This document shows, piece by piece, positions 1-9,408 of a stretch of 64,000 nt of DNA. The notes beneath the pieces are model-generated. The model saw nothing but the letters and a program-made list of their open reading frames with translations, was not told the DNA's origin and made no database searches. A program made the position numbers and the translations under genes. Source of the stretch: Butyrivibrio sp. MC2021 (GTDB lineage Bacteria > Bacillota > Clostridia > Lachnospirales > Lachnospiraceae); NCBI RefSeq assembly GCF_000621605.1, contig NZ_JHXX01000011.1, positions 62,001-126,000 on the forward strand, in the 5' to 3' direction. Position 1 is the stretch's first letter; every line of letters starts with the position of its first letter.

Positions 1-211
1 CCGTCACCGCCGCTGCAAAGAATGAGATCTGCCTTGCCGTCATACTGCTCCACAAGGTTCTCTGAGGTAAGCTCTGTCCCCGGAAGAATCGGATAAACTA
101 TGGGTTCATAATCCTGCTCCCCAAGGGCTGTAACTATATCCATGGCCTCATTTCCGGCCTTACCTGTACCTGCCTTCCTATTTATGAGAACTAAAGCACG
201 TTTCTTCATAT
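1..211 (-). CDS. Diacylglycerol kinase-like lipid kinase, N-terminal part (cut by window edge)
   Basis: The first 70 codons of a DAGK/YegS/sphingosine-kinase family protein, read leftwards out of the window. It opens MKKRALVLINRKAGTGK, the usual N-terminal nucleotide-binding strand with NPxAG-like glycines. It reaches the diagnostic GGDG motif (ILCSGGDG) just before the edge. The family phosphorylates diacylglycerol or related lipids with ATP. A GGAG ribosome binding site sits a few bases before the ATG. It lies downstream of folA and may share its transcript. Substrate cannot be judged from this fragment. Confidence 0.8.
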
Positions 212-327
212 ATTTTTCTCCGTCTGGCATAAATTATGAAAAAAATCTGTGATAAAGCTCAAATACATATCGTGCAATCTAATTGCATAAATCATAATGC
301 ACGGATACCTAAATTGCAACAGTTAAA

Positions 328-819
328 TTACTTGATTCTCTTATATGTTCTGTAGGTATATGTGATGTCGAAATAGACCTGCTCATCGCTCTCGTCAACG
401 AGCTCCCACTCCGGATCCCGGTCCAGATTCGGGAAATAGGAGTCAGCCTGATATTCCTTGTCTATGAAGGTTACGATGGCTTCATCACAGACATCAAGAA
501 ATTCCTTATATACGCTTGATCCGCCGATGATAAATACGTCATTGGTATCAAGGTCGCTTACGGAAGAAAGAAGCTCTTCCTTGCTGTGAACTACCAGTGC
601 GTTCTTAACTGTATAATCCTTCCTGGTGGAAAGAATGATGTTGTCTCTTCCGGGAAGCACTACCTGCTGCGGAAAGGTCTCCAGGGTCTTTCTGCCGTAT
701 ACGATAGTCTTTCCTATGGTGAGACTTCTGAAGTTCTTCTGATCTGCAGGGATGCTCACCAGGAGCTGCCCCTTGTTACCAATGGCCCAGTTGCTGTCTA
801 CTGCTACTATTGTTTTCAT
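328..819 (-). CDS. folA: Dihydrofolate reductase
   Basis: DHFR reduces dihydrofolate to tetrahydrofolate with NADPH, recycling the dihydrofolate made by ThyA. At 163 aa it has the usual bacterial length. Visible family features are the N-terminal strand (TIVAVDSNWAIG), the substrate-binding acidic residue in PADQKNF (Asp26), the YGRKTLETFP cofactor segment around residues 41-50 and the IIGGSSVY motif near residue 100. It starts 16 bp after thyA with an AGGAGA ribosome binding site, so thyA and folA form the classical thymidylate operon. Confidence is high. Confidence 0.96.
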   Translation of the reverse strand: MKTIVAVDSNWAIGNKGQLLVSIPADQKNFRSLTIGKTIVYGRKTLETFPQQVVLPGRDNIILSTRKDYTVKNALVVHSKEELLSSVSDLDTNDVFIIGGSSVYKEFLDVCDEAIVTFIDKEYQADSYFPNLDRDPEWELVDESDEQVYFDITYTYRTYKRIK

Positions 820-835
820 AAACTCTCCTCTTTTT

Positions 836-1687
836 TTATATAGCGATAGGTATATCTTTTATCTGTTCCCCTGCAACCTCGTAGCCCTCAAGGGAAACAT
901 CATTTCTTGTGAATTCATAGAAGTCCTTCACGTCAGGGTTCAGGTGGAACTTAGGTGCGGGAAGGGGCTTTCTTTCAATGAGCTCCTTGATAAGAGGCAC
1001 ATGTCTGTCGTAGATGTGAGCATCTGCGATAACGTGTACCAGCTCGCCAACGTTCATGTCGCAGACCTGAGCCAGCATGTGCACAAGAACCGCATACTGA
1101 ACCACGTTCCAGTTGTTGGCAGCAAGAACGTCCTGGGATCTCTGGTTTAGAACCGCATTAAGAGTAAGCCTGTCCTCGCCCTTTTTCTGGGTTACGTTGT
1201 AGGTAACGCTGTAGGCGCAGGGGTACAGGTTCATCTCATGGAGATCCTGGAAAACATAGGTATTTGTCATTATTCTTCTGCTGAAGGGGTTGTTTTTAAG
1301 ATCATAGATAACCCTGTCCATCTGGTCGAACTCGCCCTCTTTGTAAATGCTCTTCTGGGCAATCTGATAGCCGTAGGCCTTTCCTATGGAACCGGTCTCG
1401 TCGGCCCACTCATCCCAGATATGGCTGTTGAGGTCATGGATGTTGTTGCTCTTTTTCTGATAGATCCAGAGAACCTCGTCTGTGGCACTCTTAAGGGCTG
1501 TCTTTCTGAGAGTCATGATAGGAAACTCTTTGGACAGGTCGTATCTGTTTACCACTCCGAATTTTTTGATGGTGTATGCCGGCTCCCCGTCCGGCCAGTG
1601 AGGACGTACCTTCTCCCCCTCGGTGGATGTTCCGTTTTCCAAAATATCTTTGCACATGTTTATGAAAATCTCATCTGCTAATGCCAT
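836..1687 (-). CDS. thyA: Thymidylate synthase
   Basis: Methylates dUMP to dTMP using methylenetetrahydrofolate and yields dihydrofolate, the substrate of the next gene folA. The catalytic cysteine is Cys157 in NLYPCAYSVTY. The QRSQDV segment and the dUMP-binding NWNVVQYA stretch follow, and the C-terminus carries the family DVSLEGYE-like region. 283 aa is slightly longer than the 264-aa E. coli enzyme. The AGGAGG ribosome binding site upstream of ATG 1687 is strong. It lies 70 bp after the beta-CASP nuclease gene and may share its transcript. Confidence 0.96.
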   Translation of the reverse strand: MALADEIFINMCKDILENGTSTEGEKVRPHWPDGEPAYTIKKFGVVNRYDLSKEFPIMTLRKTALKSATDEVLWIYQKKSNNIHDLNSHIWDEWADETGSIGKAYGYQIAQKSIYKEGEFDQMDRVIYDLKNNPFSRRIMTNTYVFQDLHEMNLYPCAYSVTYNVTQKKGEDRLTLNAVLNQRSQDVLAANNWNVVQYAVLVHMLAQVCDMNVGELVHVIADAHIYDRHVPLIKELIERKPLPAPKFHLNPDVKDFYEFTRNDVSLEGYEVAGEQIKDIPIAI

Positions 1688-1757
1688 ACCTTCCTCCTAT
1701 TTTTTTCATTATGAAATATTATGATATACGCAGAGACCTGATGCCGCTTGAATCCAC

Positions 1758-3362
1758 TTATCTGCTCCATTTGTCACAAAGCGAATTAATCTGGTCCGCA
1801 AACTTCGCCTTGTCCTTGTTGGTCATGCCCTCGGATCTGGCAATGATGCCCATAAGACGTGCCCCCGCAGCCTTAAGACGGGCATAAACATCCGAAACAA
1901 GGGTGGATTCCTTCTTCTTGATAGGAATCGGAATGCCCTCTTTCATTATCATTCCCGAGATGACATCAAACTCTGTTCCCGAATAGGGCGCATAAGTATC
2001 GTAGCCGTATTCTTCCTTCAGGCACTTGGCAAAGGACATACATACGCTGTCCTCACCGTGAACGATAAATACGCGCTTGGGTCTTTTCACATCAAAGCCC
2101 TTGAGCCACTTGATAAGACCGTTCTTGTCCGCATGGCCGGATAAACCCTCCAGCTTGCAGATGTCAGCTTTGACGTCGATGGTCTCTCCAAAAAGCCTCA
2201 CCTCAGTAGCGCCGTCAATAATGGCTCTTCCTGTGGTTCCAACGGACTGATAACCAACGAAAAGGATTGTGCTCTCAGGCCTCCACAGATTGTGCTTAAG
2301 GTGATGTCTCACACGGCCCGCCTCGCACATACCCGATGCGGAGATGATGACCTTGGGCTCCGGGTCTTCATTGATGGCCCTGGACTCCTCCATGGTAATG
2401 GCCAGGTTCAGACCGGGAAATGCGATGGGATTGATCTTCTTTTTCAGAAGTTCAAGAGCCTCCTCATCGTAGCAATCGTACTGATTCTGTTCAAATATCT
2501 CTGTGGCCTCCACCGCCAGGGGGCTGTCCACAAATACCGGGAAGTTGGGATAGGACTTAACAAGGCCCTCCTTCTTGATCTTCCTGATAAAGTACAGCAT
2601 TTCCTGGGTTCTTCCCACTGCAAAGGATGGGATGACCACATTGCCGCCCCTTGCAAAGGTTCTGTCCAGAATCTCAGCCAGCTCTCTGACATAATCAGGC
2701 TTCTCCTGGGAGTGAAGTCTGTCGCCGTAGGTGGATTCCATGACTACATAATCAGCCTCGGAGGTGTACTGGGGATCCCTGATAAGGGGCTGGTCCGTAT
2801 TACCTATGTCACCGGAAAAAACGATCTTCTTGGTGACATTTTTTTCTGTGAGCCACACCTCGATACTGGCGGAACCCAGAAGGTGGCCAATATCCGTAAA
2901 CCTTATTTTGACACCCTCACAGACCTCGATCTCTTTTCCATAGGGACAGGGCACAAAGGCTCTGATGGTCTTGTCCGCATCCTCCATGGTATAAGCGGGC
3001 TCCATCTTGCCCACATCCTTACTTCTCTTGGCCTTCCTGTTTCTCCACTCAGCCTCCTGCATCTGAATATGGGCACAGTCACGGAGCATGATATCGCAAA
3101 GCTCCGCCGTAGCCTCTGTGGAGTAGATCTTGCCACGGAACCCCTGAGAATACAAAAGAGGCAGATTACCGGAATGATCCACATGGGCGTGGGTCAAAAG
3201 AACGAAGTCGATCTCCGGAGCAGACACCGGCAGAGGCACATTCTCGAAGTAGTCCTTGCCCTGCTCCATTCCGTAATCCACCAGAATATTTTTACCGGCA
3301 CATTCTATGAAGTGACAGCTGCCTGTAACCTCATGATCCGCGCCAACAAAGTATAGTTTCAT
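1758..3362 (-). CDS. MBL-fold beta-CASP RNA metallo-hydrolase
   Basis: A metallo-beta-lactamase-fold nuclease of the beta-CASP/CPSF-73 type. The metal-binding motif THAHVDHSGNLP lies near residue 57. FSGDIGN supplies the next ligand, and the beta-CASP insert with ESTYGDR and the C-terminal GLSGHADKNG complete the RMMBL layout. At 534 aa it is the full length of the YSH1-like bacterial group annotated as putative exonucleases or RNA metabolising hydrolases. A GGGAG ribosome binding site precedes ATG 3362. The natural substrate of this bacterial branch is not evident from the sequence. Confidence 0.9.
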   Translation of the reverse strand: MKLYFVGADHEVTGSCHFIECAGKNILVDYGMEQGKDYFENVPLPVSAPEIDFVLLTHAHVDHSGNLPLLYSQGFRGKIYSTEATAELCDIMLRDCAHIQMQEAEWRNRKAKRSKDVGKMEPAYTMEDADKTIRAFVPCPYGKEIEVCEGVKIRFTDIGHLLGSASIEVWLTEKNVTKKIVFSGDIGNTDQPLIRDPQYTSEADYVVMESTYGDRLHSQEKPDYVRELAEILDRTFARGGNVVIPSFAVGRTQEMLYFIRKIKKEGLVKSYPNFPVFVDSPLAVEATEIFEQNQYDCYDEEALELLKKKINPIAFPGLNLAITMEESRAINEDPEPKVIISASGMCEAGRVRHHLKHNLWRPESTILFVGYQSVGTTGRAIIDGATEVRLFGETIDVKADICKLEGLSGHADKNGLIKWLKGFDVKRPKRVFIVHGEDSVCMSFAKCLKEEYGYDTYAPYSGTEFDVISGMIMKEGIPIPIKKKESTLVSDVYARLKAAGARLMGIIARSEGMTNKDKAKFADQINSLCDKWSR

Positions 3363-3479
3363 ATATTCTATGCTCCCATTTTCATTACATCATGTTTATT
3401 TTTTAGTATACCACAAAAAAGTGGCATTCTCCCCTGAACTCTGTTAGAATGGTAATAATGATTTATTTTAAAGGAGATT

Positions 3480-4661
3480 ATGAAAATGTATATTAAGAAA
3501 TATGCGAAAAGAGCAGTCGCATCTGTGATGTGCGCCATTACAGTCCTCAGTGTTGCAGCCTGCGGTGCGCAAAGCGGCGATAATGTCGGCGACGATACAG
3601 GAGCTGCCGGCGTTTCTTTTGAGCAGATTGAGCCCGAGACTACCACAGAGGCCCCTGCAGAAGAGGCTTCTACCGAGGAAGTCAAGGAAGAGGCAGAGGC
3701 ATATGTTCTCCCTGAGGGAATGTATTTTTCAGAGCTCACCGGTGAGCCCATCAGCGAGGAACTCAAGGACCAGCGTCCCATCGCTGCCATGGTTGACAAC
3801 GAGATCACCGCTCTTCCCCACTACGGAACTTCAGAGGCAGATGTAGTATATGAACTTATGAACAGCACACTTAACGACCGCATCACAAGACTTATGTGCG
3901 TTGTTAAGGATTGGGGCAGCATCGAGCAGTTGGGTAGTATCAGATCCACACGTCCTACCAACATCATGCTGGCTGCAGAGTGGAACGCAGTTCTTTGCCA
4001 CGACGGAGGTCCTTACTACAACGACCAGTATTTCTCACAGCCCTGGTCAGCACACTTCTCTGGAACCTTCTCACGTATCAACAACGGTAAGGCCAGAGAG
4101 TTCACAGAGTACATCGTAAGCGGAGACCTTGAGAGCAACTTCAATAACAGCTCCAGCAAGGCCGGCTACGAGACAACTTACAATCAGTATGTTAACGAAG
4201 GAAGCCACTTCAATTTCGTTCCTTACGGAACCGAGGTCTTCCTTGATCAGAAATATTCAAGATCCTACTCAGCACACAAGGCTATTCTTCCATTCACACA
4301 CAACGGATCACAGCTGGTTTACAACTATGACACCAACGAGTACGAGTACTATGAGTACGGCGAAAGACACGAGGATGCCGAGGACGGCGCTCCTCTTAGC
4401 TTCAAGAACGTTATCCTTCAGAAGTGCTCATTCTCACAGTTGGACGAGCACGGCTACCTCATCTACAACTGCATCGATTCCGGCAAGAACGCATGGTACC
4501 TCACCAATGGCGTTGCCAAGGATATCACCTGGGTTAAGACCGGCGAGACAGAAGTAACAAGATTCTATGATGAGAACGGCGAGGAGCTTGCCATCAACAC
4601 CGGTAAGACCTACATCGCCCTTATCCCTGAGGACACTTGGGAGAAAATCATTTTTGAGTAA
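3480..4661 (+). CDS. DUF3048 domain lipoprotein (YerB-like)
   Basis: A secreted lipoprotein: a basic N-terminus, a hydrophobic stretch and the lipobox VAAC with the lipidated Cys28. A low-complexity Glu/Thr/Ala linker follows (about residues 40-75). The DUF3048 fold starts at SELTGEPISEELKDQRPIAAMVDN, with the family segments GGPYYNDQ and LPFTHNGSQLVYNYD. Related YerB-like proteins have no proven function. The ATG at 3480 is only 3 nt from AAGGAG, so the ATG at 3486 (9-nt spacing) may be the true start. It is a single gene closed by the terminator at 4690-4720. Confidence 0.88.
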   Translation: MKMYIKKYAKRAVASVMCAITVLSVAACGAQSGDNVGDDTGAAGVSFEQIEPETTTEAPAEEASTEEVKEEAEAYVLPEGMYFSELTGEPISEELKDQRPIAAMVDNEITALPHYGTSEADVVYELMNSTLNDRITRLMCVVKDWGSIEQLGSIRSTRPTNIMLAAEWNAVLCHDGGPYYNDQYFSQPWSAHFSGTFSRINNGKAREFTEYIVSGDLESNFNNSSSKAGYETTYNQYVNEGSHFNFVPYGTEVFLDQKYSRSYSAHKAILPFTHNGSQLVYNYDTNEYEYYEYGERHEDAEDGAPLSFKNVILQKCSFSQLDEHGYLIYNCIDSGKNAWYLTNGVAKDITWVKTGETEVTRFYDENGEELAINTGKTYIALIPEDTWEKIIFE

Positions 4662-4689
4662 TGCATCACTGCACCAAATAGTATAAAAT

Positions 4690-4720
4690 AGGTCATGGCT
4701 ATATATTTCAGCCATGACCT
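4690..4720 (+). terminator. Rho-independent terminator of the DUF3048 gene
   Basis: A perfect 11-bp stem (AGGTCATGGCT paired with AGCCATGACCT) with a 9-nt loop is followed by TTTCTTTACTTTAAT, 29 bp after the DUF3048 stop codon. Confidence 0.85.
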
Positions 4721-4768
4721 TTTCTTTACTTTAATTATCCAATACATCCCGGAAGAGAGACCATAATT

Positions 4769-5617
4769 ATGCCTTTATTACATAAGAAGATAAACGGAAA
4801 CACCCTGAAGTTCATAGCCTGCCTCGTGATGCTCATAGACCATCTCACAGCAGGTTTTATGGTCCCCATGGTAAGAGACGGTCTCTATAACGGAAGCCTT
4901 ACCGGAGTAGAGCTCAATAACATCTACAAGGTCCTTAGGGCCATCGGCAGAACAGCCTTTCCCATTTTCTGTTTTCTTCTTACGGAGGGCTTTATCCATA
5001 CAAAAAGTAAACCAAAGTATGCCTTGAGCCTTCTTGTTTTCGGCGTTATTTCCGAGCCCGTCTTCGATCTTACTCTTTATGCAAAACAGGACAGATATAA
5101 TCCCGATTTCATTCAGGTCCTCACAGAAAACAAGGACCTGCTATTAGCGCATCAGAACGTCTATTTTACACTTCTTATCGGCCTTACAGTGATATGGCTC
5201 ATGGATGAGATCCAGAAGTTATTTGGGCCTCTTCTGCCCATTTCCGCAATGGGTGACCCCCGCCTTACCACCGTGGATGGCAATATCAATATCATCAGCT
5301 TTTTGCTGTCCGGTGCTGTAGCTGCCTCCGGTGCGTACCTGGCTCAGTACATCCACTCGGATTACCGCTGGTGGGGAGTGACCCTTATCGTGATTTTCTA
5401 CCTGTTAAAGGGCTTTGACATTCTATGTCTTATGGCAGGCTACATCTTTATCAGCAACCTGTCCACGGAATACTGGTCCTTCCCGGCCTTTTTCCTGATA
5501 CTTTTTTACAACAAAAAACGAGGTAGAAATCTAGGCAATCTCAAGTATTGCTACTATTTCTTCTACCCCGTTCATCTTCTTGTTATCTATTATGTACGGT
5601 ATTTCCTGCTGAGATAA
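4769..5617 (+). CDS. TraX-family integral membrane acyltransferase-like protein
   Basis: A polytopic membrane protein of 282 aa with the TraX signature: an N-terminal NTLKFIACLVMLIDHL helix, then GRTAFPIFCFLLTEGF and a C-terminal FYPVHLLVIYYVRYF. TraX of the F plasmid N-acetylates pilin. Chromosomal homologues are common in Firmicutes without any conjugation genes, as here, and their substrate is unknown. Eight or so hydrophobic segments are visible. It is transcribed alone and converges on the next gene with only 14 bp between, with no clear terminator. Confidence 0.85.
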   Translation: MPLLHKKINGNTLKFIACLVMLIDHLTAGFMVPMVRDGLYNGSLTGVELNNIYKVLRAIGRTAFPIFCFLLTEGFIHTKSKPKYALSLLVFGVISEPVFDLTLYAKQDRYNPDFIQVLTENKDLLLAHQNVYFTLLIGLTVIWLMDEIQKLFGPLLPISAMGDPRLTTVDGNINIISFLLSGAVAASGAYLAQYIHSDYRWWGVTLIVIFYLLKGFDILCLMAGYIFISNLSTEYWSFPAFFLILFYNKKRGRNLGNLKYCYYFFYPVHLLVIYYVRYFLLR

Positions 5618-5631
5618 AACTAATTGTCTCA

Positions 5632-6219
5632 TTATCCCTGGTAATTGGCCATGGCTGCCTGAGCTCCGCAAATGTCCGTGGTGGACAGCGTATACTTCTG
5701 CAGAAGCTGTGTCTGGAAGAATACACACTTGTCATCATCGGCCTCAACTGAGGCTACCTGTCTGTATCCCTTCTCCTTGCTGCCGGTAAGGATATACACC
5801 GGCTGGCCCGCCTCAACATCTATCTTGACCTGGATAGTTGCAGGCTTGTTCAAAATAATATTCTTGCTAAATGTAAGTTCATATGTTCCGGGATAAAAAC
5901 CATCCTCGGATTTAGTCACTGTGCCGCTGATCGGTAGTGTACCGTTCTCATCATATATTGTAACTCTCTGAGTAAGTCTTCCCCGTTCATTTAATATGCC
6001 ATCCTCAGAAAGTCTCTGCTCATGTTCACCATGAGTATTCTCATCATCCGTGACAACAAAACTCGCCAAAGAGTTGCCATTCTCCTCCGGTACATCCTGC
6101 GCTGTACTCACTATGCTCTTCCCGTCAATTCCATACTGGAAGATTGCCCCTGCAAAACTGGTACAGATCAGGACCGCAGCGACAAGGATCATCATTTTTA
6201 TCATCCTTGTCCTTGTCAT
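5632..6219 (-). CDS. Hypothetical secreted or membrane-anchored protein
   Basis: I do not recognise a family. The 195-aa product has a short basic N-terminus (MTRTRMIKMM) and one hydrophobic helix to about residue 26, so it is exported or anchored. The rest is acidic and polar up to residue 85, followed by a beta-rich part (YELTFSKNIILNKPATIQVKI, then VYILTGS) that resembles a small Ig-like sandwich. It has two cysteines late in the chain. An AGGTGG ribosome binding site precedes ATG 6219. The upstream 171-bp gap is AT-rich with 10-bp direct repeats, which may control this gene. Confidence 0.6.
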   Translation of the reverse strand: MTRTRMIKMMILVAAVLICTSFAGAIFQYGIDGKSIVSTAQDVPEENGNSLASFVVTDDENTHGEHEQRLSEDGILNERGRLTQRVTIYDENGTLPISGTVTKSEDGFYPGTYELTFSKNIILNKPATIQVKIDVEAGQPVYILTGSKEKGYRQVASVEADDDKCVFFQTQLLQKYTLSTTDICGAQAAMANYQG

Positions 6220-6330
6220 AATTCCAAACCCACCTAAACTTTATATTGTATAGAAAAATATATCTTTCACAAAACTTACTAAAGTTTATCACAATTTGGA
6301 CACATTTTTCAATGGGTTTTTCAAAAAAAG

Positions 6331-6360
6331 TTTATAAAAATTTATAAAAGTTTATACTTT
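6331..6360. repeat. Three 10-bp AT-rich direct repeats
   Basis: Three abutting 10-mers start with TTTATA (tttataaaaa, tttataaaag, tttatacttt). They repeat on one helical turn in the gap between the hypothetical secreted protein and trkH. The related core AAAGTTTAT recurs once more near 6282-6292. They may be regulator half-sites or simply a bent AT tract. Confidence 0.4.
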
Positions 6361-6390
6361 TTTTAGAATTACGCAGGCTACAGCTCTTCT

Positions 6391-7836
6391 TTATTTCATC
6401 CAGGTCTTTGGTTTAATAACGATAAAAATAGGAAGAAGCTCAAGTCTTCCGGCCAACATATCAAACATAAGGATGATCTTGGACAGGTATGAGAACTCTG
6501 AATAGTTGCCCATAGGGCCTACCATGCCAAGTCCCGGTCCGATATTGTTAAGAGTTGCGGCCACAGAGGTCACCGTAGTCTGGAAGTCGAAATTATCCAG
6601 AGCAACAATAAGGGTCGAAAGAATAAAGGTGATCACATAGATCCCAAGATATGCGGATACAGACTTGACCGTGGTACCTTCCACAGTGTGACCGTCCATA
6701 TACACTCTCTTGATGGCCTTGGGATGAACTATGAAATTAAGCTCATTTCTGGCATTCCTTATAACAATAAGGGCTCTTGAAAACTTGAATCCGCCGCCGG
6801 TGGAACCTGCGCAGGCACCAACCAGTGAAAGGATGCAAAGGATCATCTTGGAAAACATGGGCCATTTGTCAAAGTCCAGAGTTCCGAATCCGGTGGTAGT
6901 CATTACGGAAGTAACGGCAAAGAGCGCATGATGGAAAGATAATCCTGCGTTCTGCAGAACTCCCGCCCTGTAGATATTGATGGCTATCAGGGATGCTGCA
7001 ATGACTATGGTTGCGAGGTAGTATTTGACCTCGTCAATGGCAAAAGCCTCCTTGGGCTTCTTGTTCAAAAGGAAATAATAAACGGTAAAGTTAACACCGC
7101 AAAGAGCCATGAACAATATAATGATGGCCTGGCTCACAATAGGATAGCCGCCGATTCCCGCGTTATTGATGGCAAATCCGCCGGTTCCCACAGTTGAAAA
7201 TGAAATGGTTATGGCGTCATATATGGGCAGTCCCGAAATAAAGAGACAGATAATCTCCAAAATTGTGATTCCAAAGTAAATAAGATACAGGATCTTGGCT
7301 GTGTCCTTGACCTTGGGCACGATCTTACCGACCACGGGGCCCGGGCTCTCCGCCCTCATCAGGTGCATGCTGTAACCGTCCGCCATGGGAACAACCGCCA
7401 GAAGGAATACAAGAACTCCCATGCCTCCTATCCAGTGGGTAAAGGTTCTCCAGAACTGAACGCTCTTTTCCATGCCGTCCACAGAGGTAAGGATACTGCC
7501 TCCGGTGGTGGTAAAACCTGACACCGTCTCAAACATGGCATCGATGAAATTGGGGATGGTATCTGTCATCACAAAGGGAATAGCTCCAATGACACTTATG
7601 CCAAGCCATGCCACAGCAGTGATGGCAAATCCCTCTCTCGCATAAATAACCTTATTGGCAGGCTTTTTTGCAGAGCCCACATATCCGATGGCCAGACAGC
7701 TCAGAATAAGAATAAAGAACGATCTGGCGCTGTCATACTCTCCGTAAATGAGTGCCACTGCAAAAGGCAGCAAAAGAAGCAGTCCCAGAGTCCTGAGAAG
7801 CCTGAATAATACGTATCTGATCATTGAGTAATTCAT
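6391..7836 (-). CDS. trkH: Trk/Ktr potassium uptake membrane subunit TrkH
   Basis: The ion-translocating subunit of a Trk-type K+ transporter. The 481-aa membrane protein shows the four-fold pore-loop pattern with selectivity-filter glycines: SGFTTTGGS in the first loop, STVGTGGF in the second, TTTGFGT in the third, and the NNIGPGLG region in the fourth. Its ATG directly abuts the TAA of trkA, so the pair is translationally linked. Membrane gating by the TrkA RCK protein is the known family arrangement. Confidence 0.95.
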   Translation of the reverse strand: MNYSMIRYVLFRLLRTLGLLLLLPFAVALIYGEYDSARSFFILILSCLAIGYVGSAKKPANKVIYAREGFAITAVAWLGISVIGAIPFVMTDTIPNFIDAMFETVSGFTTTGGSILTSVDGMEKSVQFWRTFTHWIGGMGVLVFLLAVVPMADGYSMHLMRAESPGPVVGKIVPKVKDTAKILYLIYFGITILEIICLFISGLPIYDAITISFSTVGTGGFAINNAGIGGYPIVSQAIIILFMALCGVNFTVYYFLLNKKPKEAFAIDEVKYYLATIVIAASLIAINIYRAGVLQNAGLSFHHALFAVTSVMTTTGFGTLDFDKWPMFSKMILCILSLVGACAGSTGGGFKFSRALIVIRNARNELNFIVHPKAIKRVYMDGHTVEGTTVKSVSAYLGIYVITFILSTLIVALDNFDFQTTVTSVAATLNNIGPGLGMVGPMGNYSEFSYLSKIILMFDMLAGRLELLPIFIVIKPKTWMK

Positions 7837-9201
7837 TTATCGGTTCTCCAATATATCATTTATATCTTTGAGTCCTGTAAGCATTGTGACTACGATTACA
7901 GAATCTCCTGCTCTTATTATGCTTTCACCGCTGGGAGATATGATCTCGCCGTAGTGGCTGATGCAGGCAATAAGAATGCCCTTGCGAAGGCTCAGCTGTG
8001 CAAGAGGAACTCCGATAACCGGGCTTCCCGCTCTTACAATGAACTCCAGAGCCTCAACTCTCTCGTCGTTGAGCTTGTAAAGAGTCTCGATATTGCTGTC
8101 TGCGGAAGCTGACATTCCTCGTACAAACTGAACGATTCTGTCGGCAGTGATGTTCTTGGGATAAATGATACTTCCGATTCCAAGGGAGCCGATGATATCG
8201 CCGTAATTAACCCTGTGGACCTTGGTGATAAGCTTGGCCTTGGGGTTGATGCTCTTAACATACATTGAGAGCATGATATTCTCTTCATCAAGGTTGGTGA
8301 GGGAAACAAAGGATTCAACGCTTGTTACGCCCTCTTCAAGGAGCATATCCTTGTCTGTTCCGTCTCCGTTGATGATAAGGGCCTGAGGAAGAAGCTCTGA
8401 AAGCTCCTTGCATCTAACGGGGTCCTTGTCAAAAATAGTAACCTTGATACCAAAGTTGAGAAGCTGCTTAGCCAGGTAATAGGCTGTCTCTCCGCCGCCG
8501 ATGATAAGGGTTGAATGAACCTTGGCTGTGGGAAGACCCAGCTTCTTGAAAAATCCGAGTGTATTTTTACCGGATCCGAGAATGGTCACCTCATCGCCGT
8601 TTCTCAGGATAAAGTTACCATCGGGGATATAGACCTCGCTGCCTCTTGAAACCACGGCAACGATGACCTGCTTTTTAAGTTCTGAGGGGATGTCCTTCAG
8701 GGCCAGGTCACAGAGTCTTGATTTCTCATCAATGACCATCTTGACCAGCTCCGCCTTACCTCTTGCGAAGGTCTCGATTTTGGTGGCGGAAGGGAACTTC
8801 AGAAGACGCTCAGCCTCTGTAGCTGCTGCTTCCTCAGGGTTGATTACCATTGAAAGTCCCAGCTCTTCCTTGATAAAGTTGATCTCCTTCTTGTATATAG
8901 GATTGCGGACACGAGCGATGGTGTGACAGTTACCTGCCTTCTTGGCTATAAGGCAACAAAGAAGATTGAGCTCGTCGGAATCTGTAACGGCTATCATCAG
9001 ATCAGCCTTCTCGATTCCCGCATCCTTCATAATTGAATAGCTGGCGCCGTTGCCAACGATTCCCATAACGTCGTAGCTGTTGACCACGTTCTGAACCACA
9101 CTGCTCTTTTCCTCGATGACAGTGATATTGTGGCCTTCCTTGCTAAGCTGCTGTGTAAGTGTCTGTCCCACGTTACCGCAGCCAACAATAATAATATGCA
9201 T
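7837..9201 (-). CDS. trkA: Trk system potassium transport regulatory protein TrkA
   Basis: A cytosolic 454-aa protein with two tandem RCK units, each a Rossmann NAD-binding domain plus a TrkA_C domain. The first nucleotide-binding motif is IIVGCGNVGQ at the N-terminus. The second is LIIGGGETAYYLA near residue 230. It binds NAD(H) or ATP and gates TrkH, encoded immediately downstream. A good sigma-A promoter lies 60-90 bp upstream (TTGATA, 17 bp, TATAAT). I see no c-di-AMP or other riboswitch in the short leader. Confidence 0.95.
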   Translation of the reverse strand: MHIIIVGCGNVGQTLTQQLSKEGHNITVIEEKSSVVQNVVNSYDVMGIVGNGASYSIMKDAGIEKADLMIAVTDSDELNLLCCLIAKKAGNCHTIARVRNPIYKKEINFIKEELGLSMVINPEEAAATEAERLLKFPSATKIETFARGKAELVKMVIDEKSRLCDLALKDIPSELKKQVIVAVVSRGSEVYIPDGNFILRNGDEVTILGSGKNTLGFFKKLGLPTAKVHSTLIIGGGETAYYLAKQLLNFGIKVTIFDKDPVRCKELSELLPQALIINGDGTDKDMLLEEGVTSVESFVSLTNLDEENIMLSMYVKSINPKAKLITKVHRVNYGDIIGSLGIGSIIYPKNITADRIVQFVRGMSASADSNIETLYKLNDERVEALEFIVRAGSPVIGVPLAQLSLRKGILIACISHYGEIISPSGESIIRAGDSVIVVTMLTGLKDINDILENR

Positions 9202-9262
9202 AAAATTTTATTTCCTCCGGGATTGCTTAAAGTATGGTGAAGCTCACACAAATCCACATTAC

Positions 9263-9291
9263 ATTATATTTATAATGGAATATTTTATCAA
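9263..9291 (-). promoter_or_regulatory. Sigma-A promoter of trkA-trkH
   Basis: On the minus strand, -35 TTGATA (9286-9291) and -10 TATAAT (9263-9268) are separated by exactly 17 bp. This predicts a start near 9256 and a leader of about 55 nt before trkA. Confidence 0.7.
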
Positions 9292-9329
9292 CCTTCATGG
9301 TTTTTTTATTATAGTTTATCGCCACTTCA

Positions 9330-9382
9330 TTGTATTTTATACGCATGAAACCTACAATTATCATGTCGGTAGATGGCGACAT
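9330..9382 (+). promoter_or_regulatory. Putative promoter with a palindrome at the start site
   Basis: On the plus strand, TTGTAT (9330-9335) and TACAAT (9353-9358) are 17 bp apart. The predicted start near 9365 falls in a 6-bp inverted repeat ATGTCG (9363-9368)/CGACAT (9377-9382), which could be an operator for the small-protein/flavodoxin pair. Confidence 0.45.
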
Positions 9383-9408
9383 CCCGATTCTGCCTAGAGG
9401 AGATGCCT

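Noticed and set aside
9202-9408. Riboswitch (for example c-di-AMP) before trkA
   Set aside because: A consensus promoter leaves a leader of only about 55 nt, with none of the conserved ydaO-type blocks.
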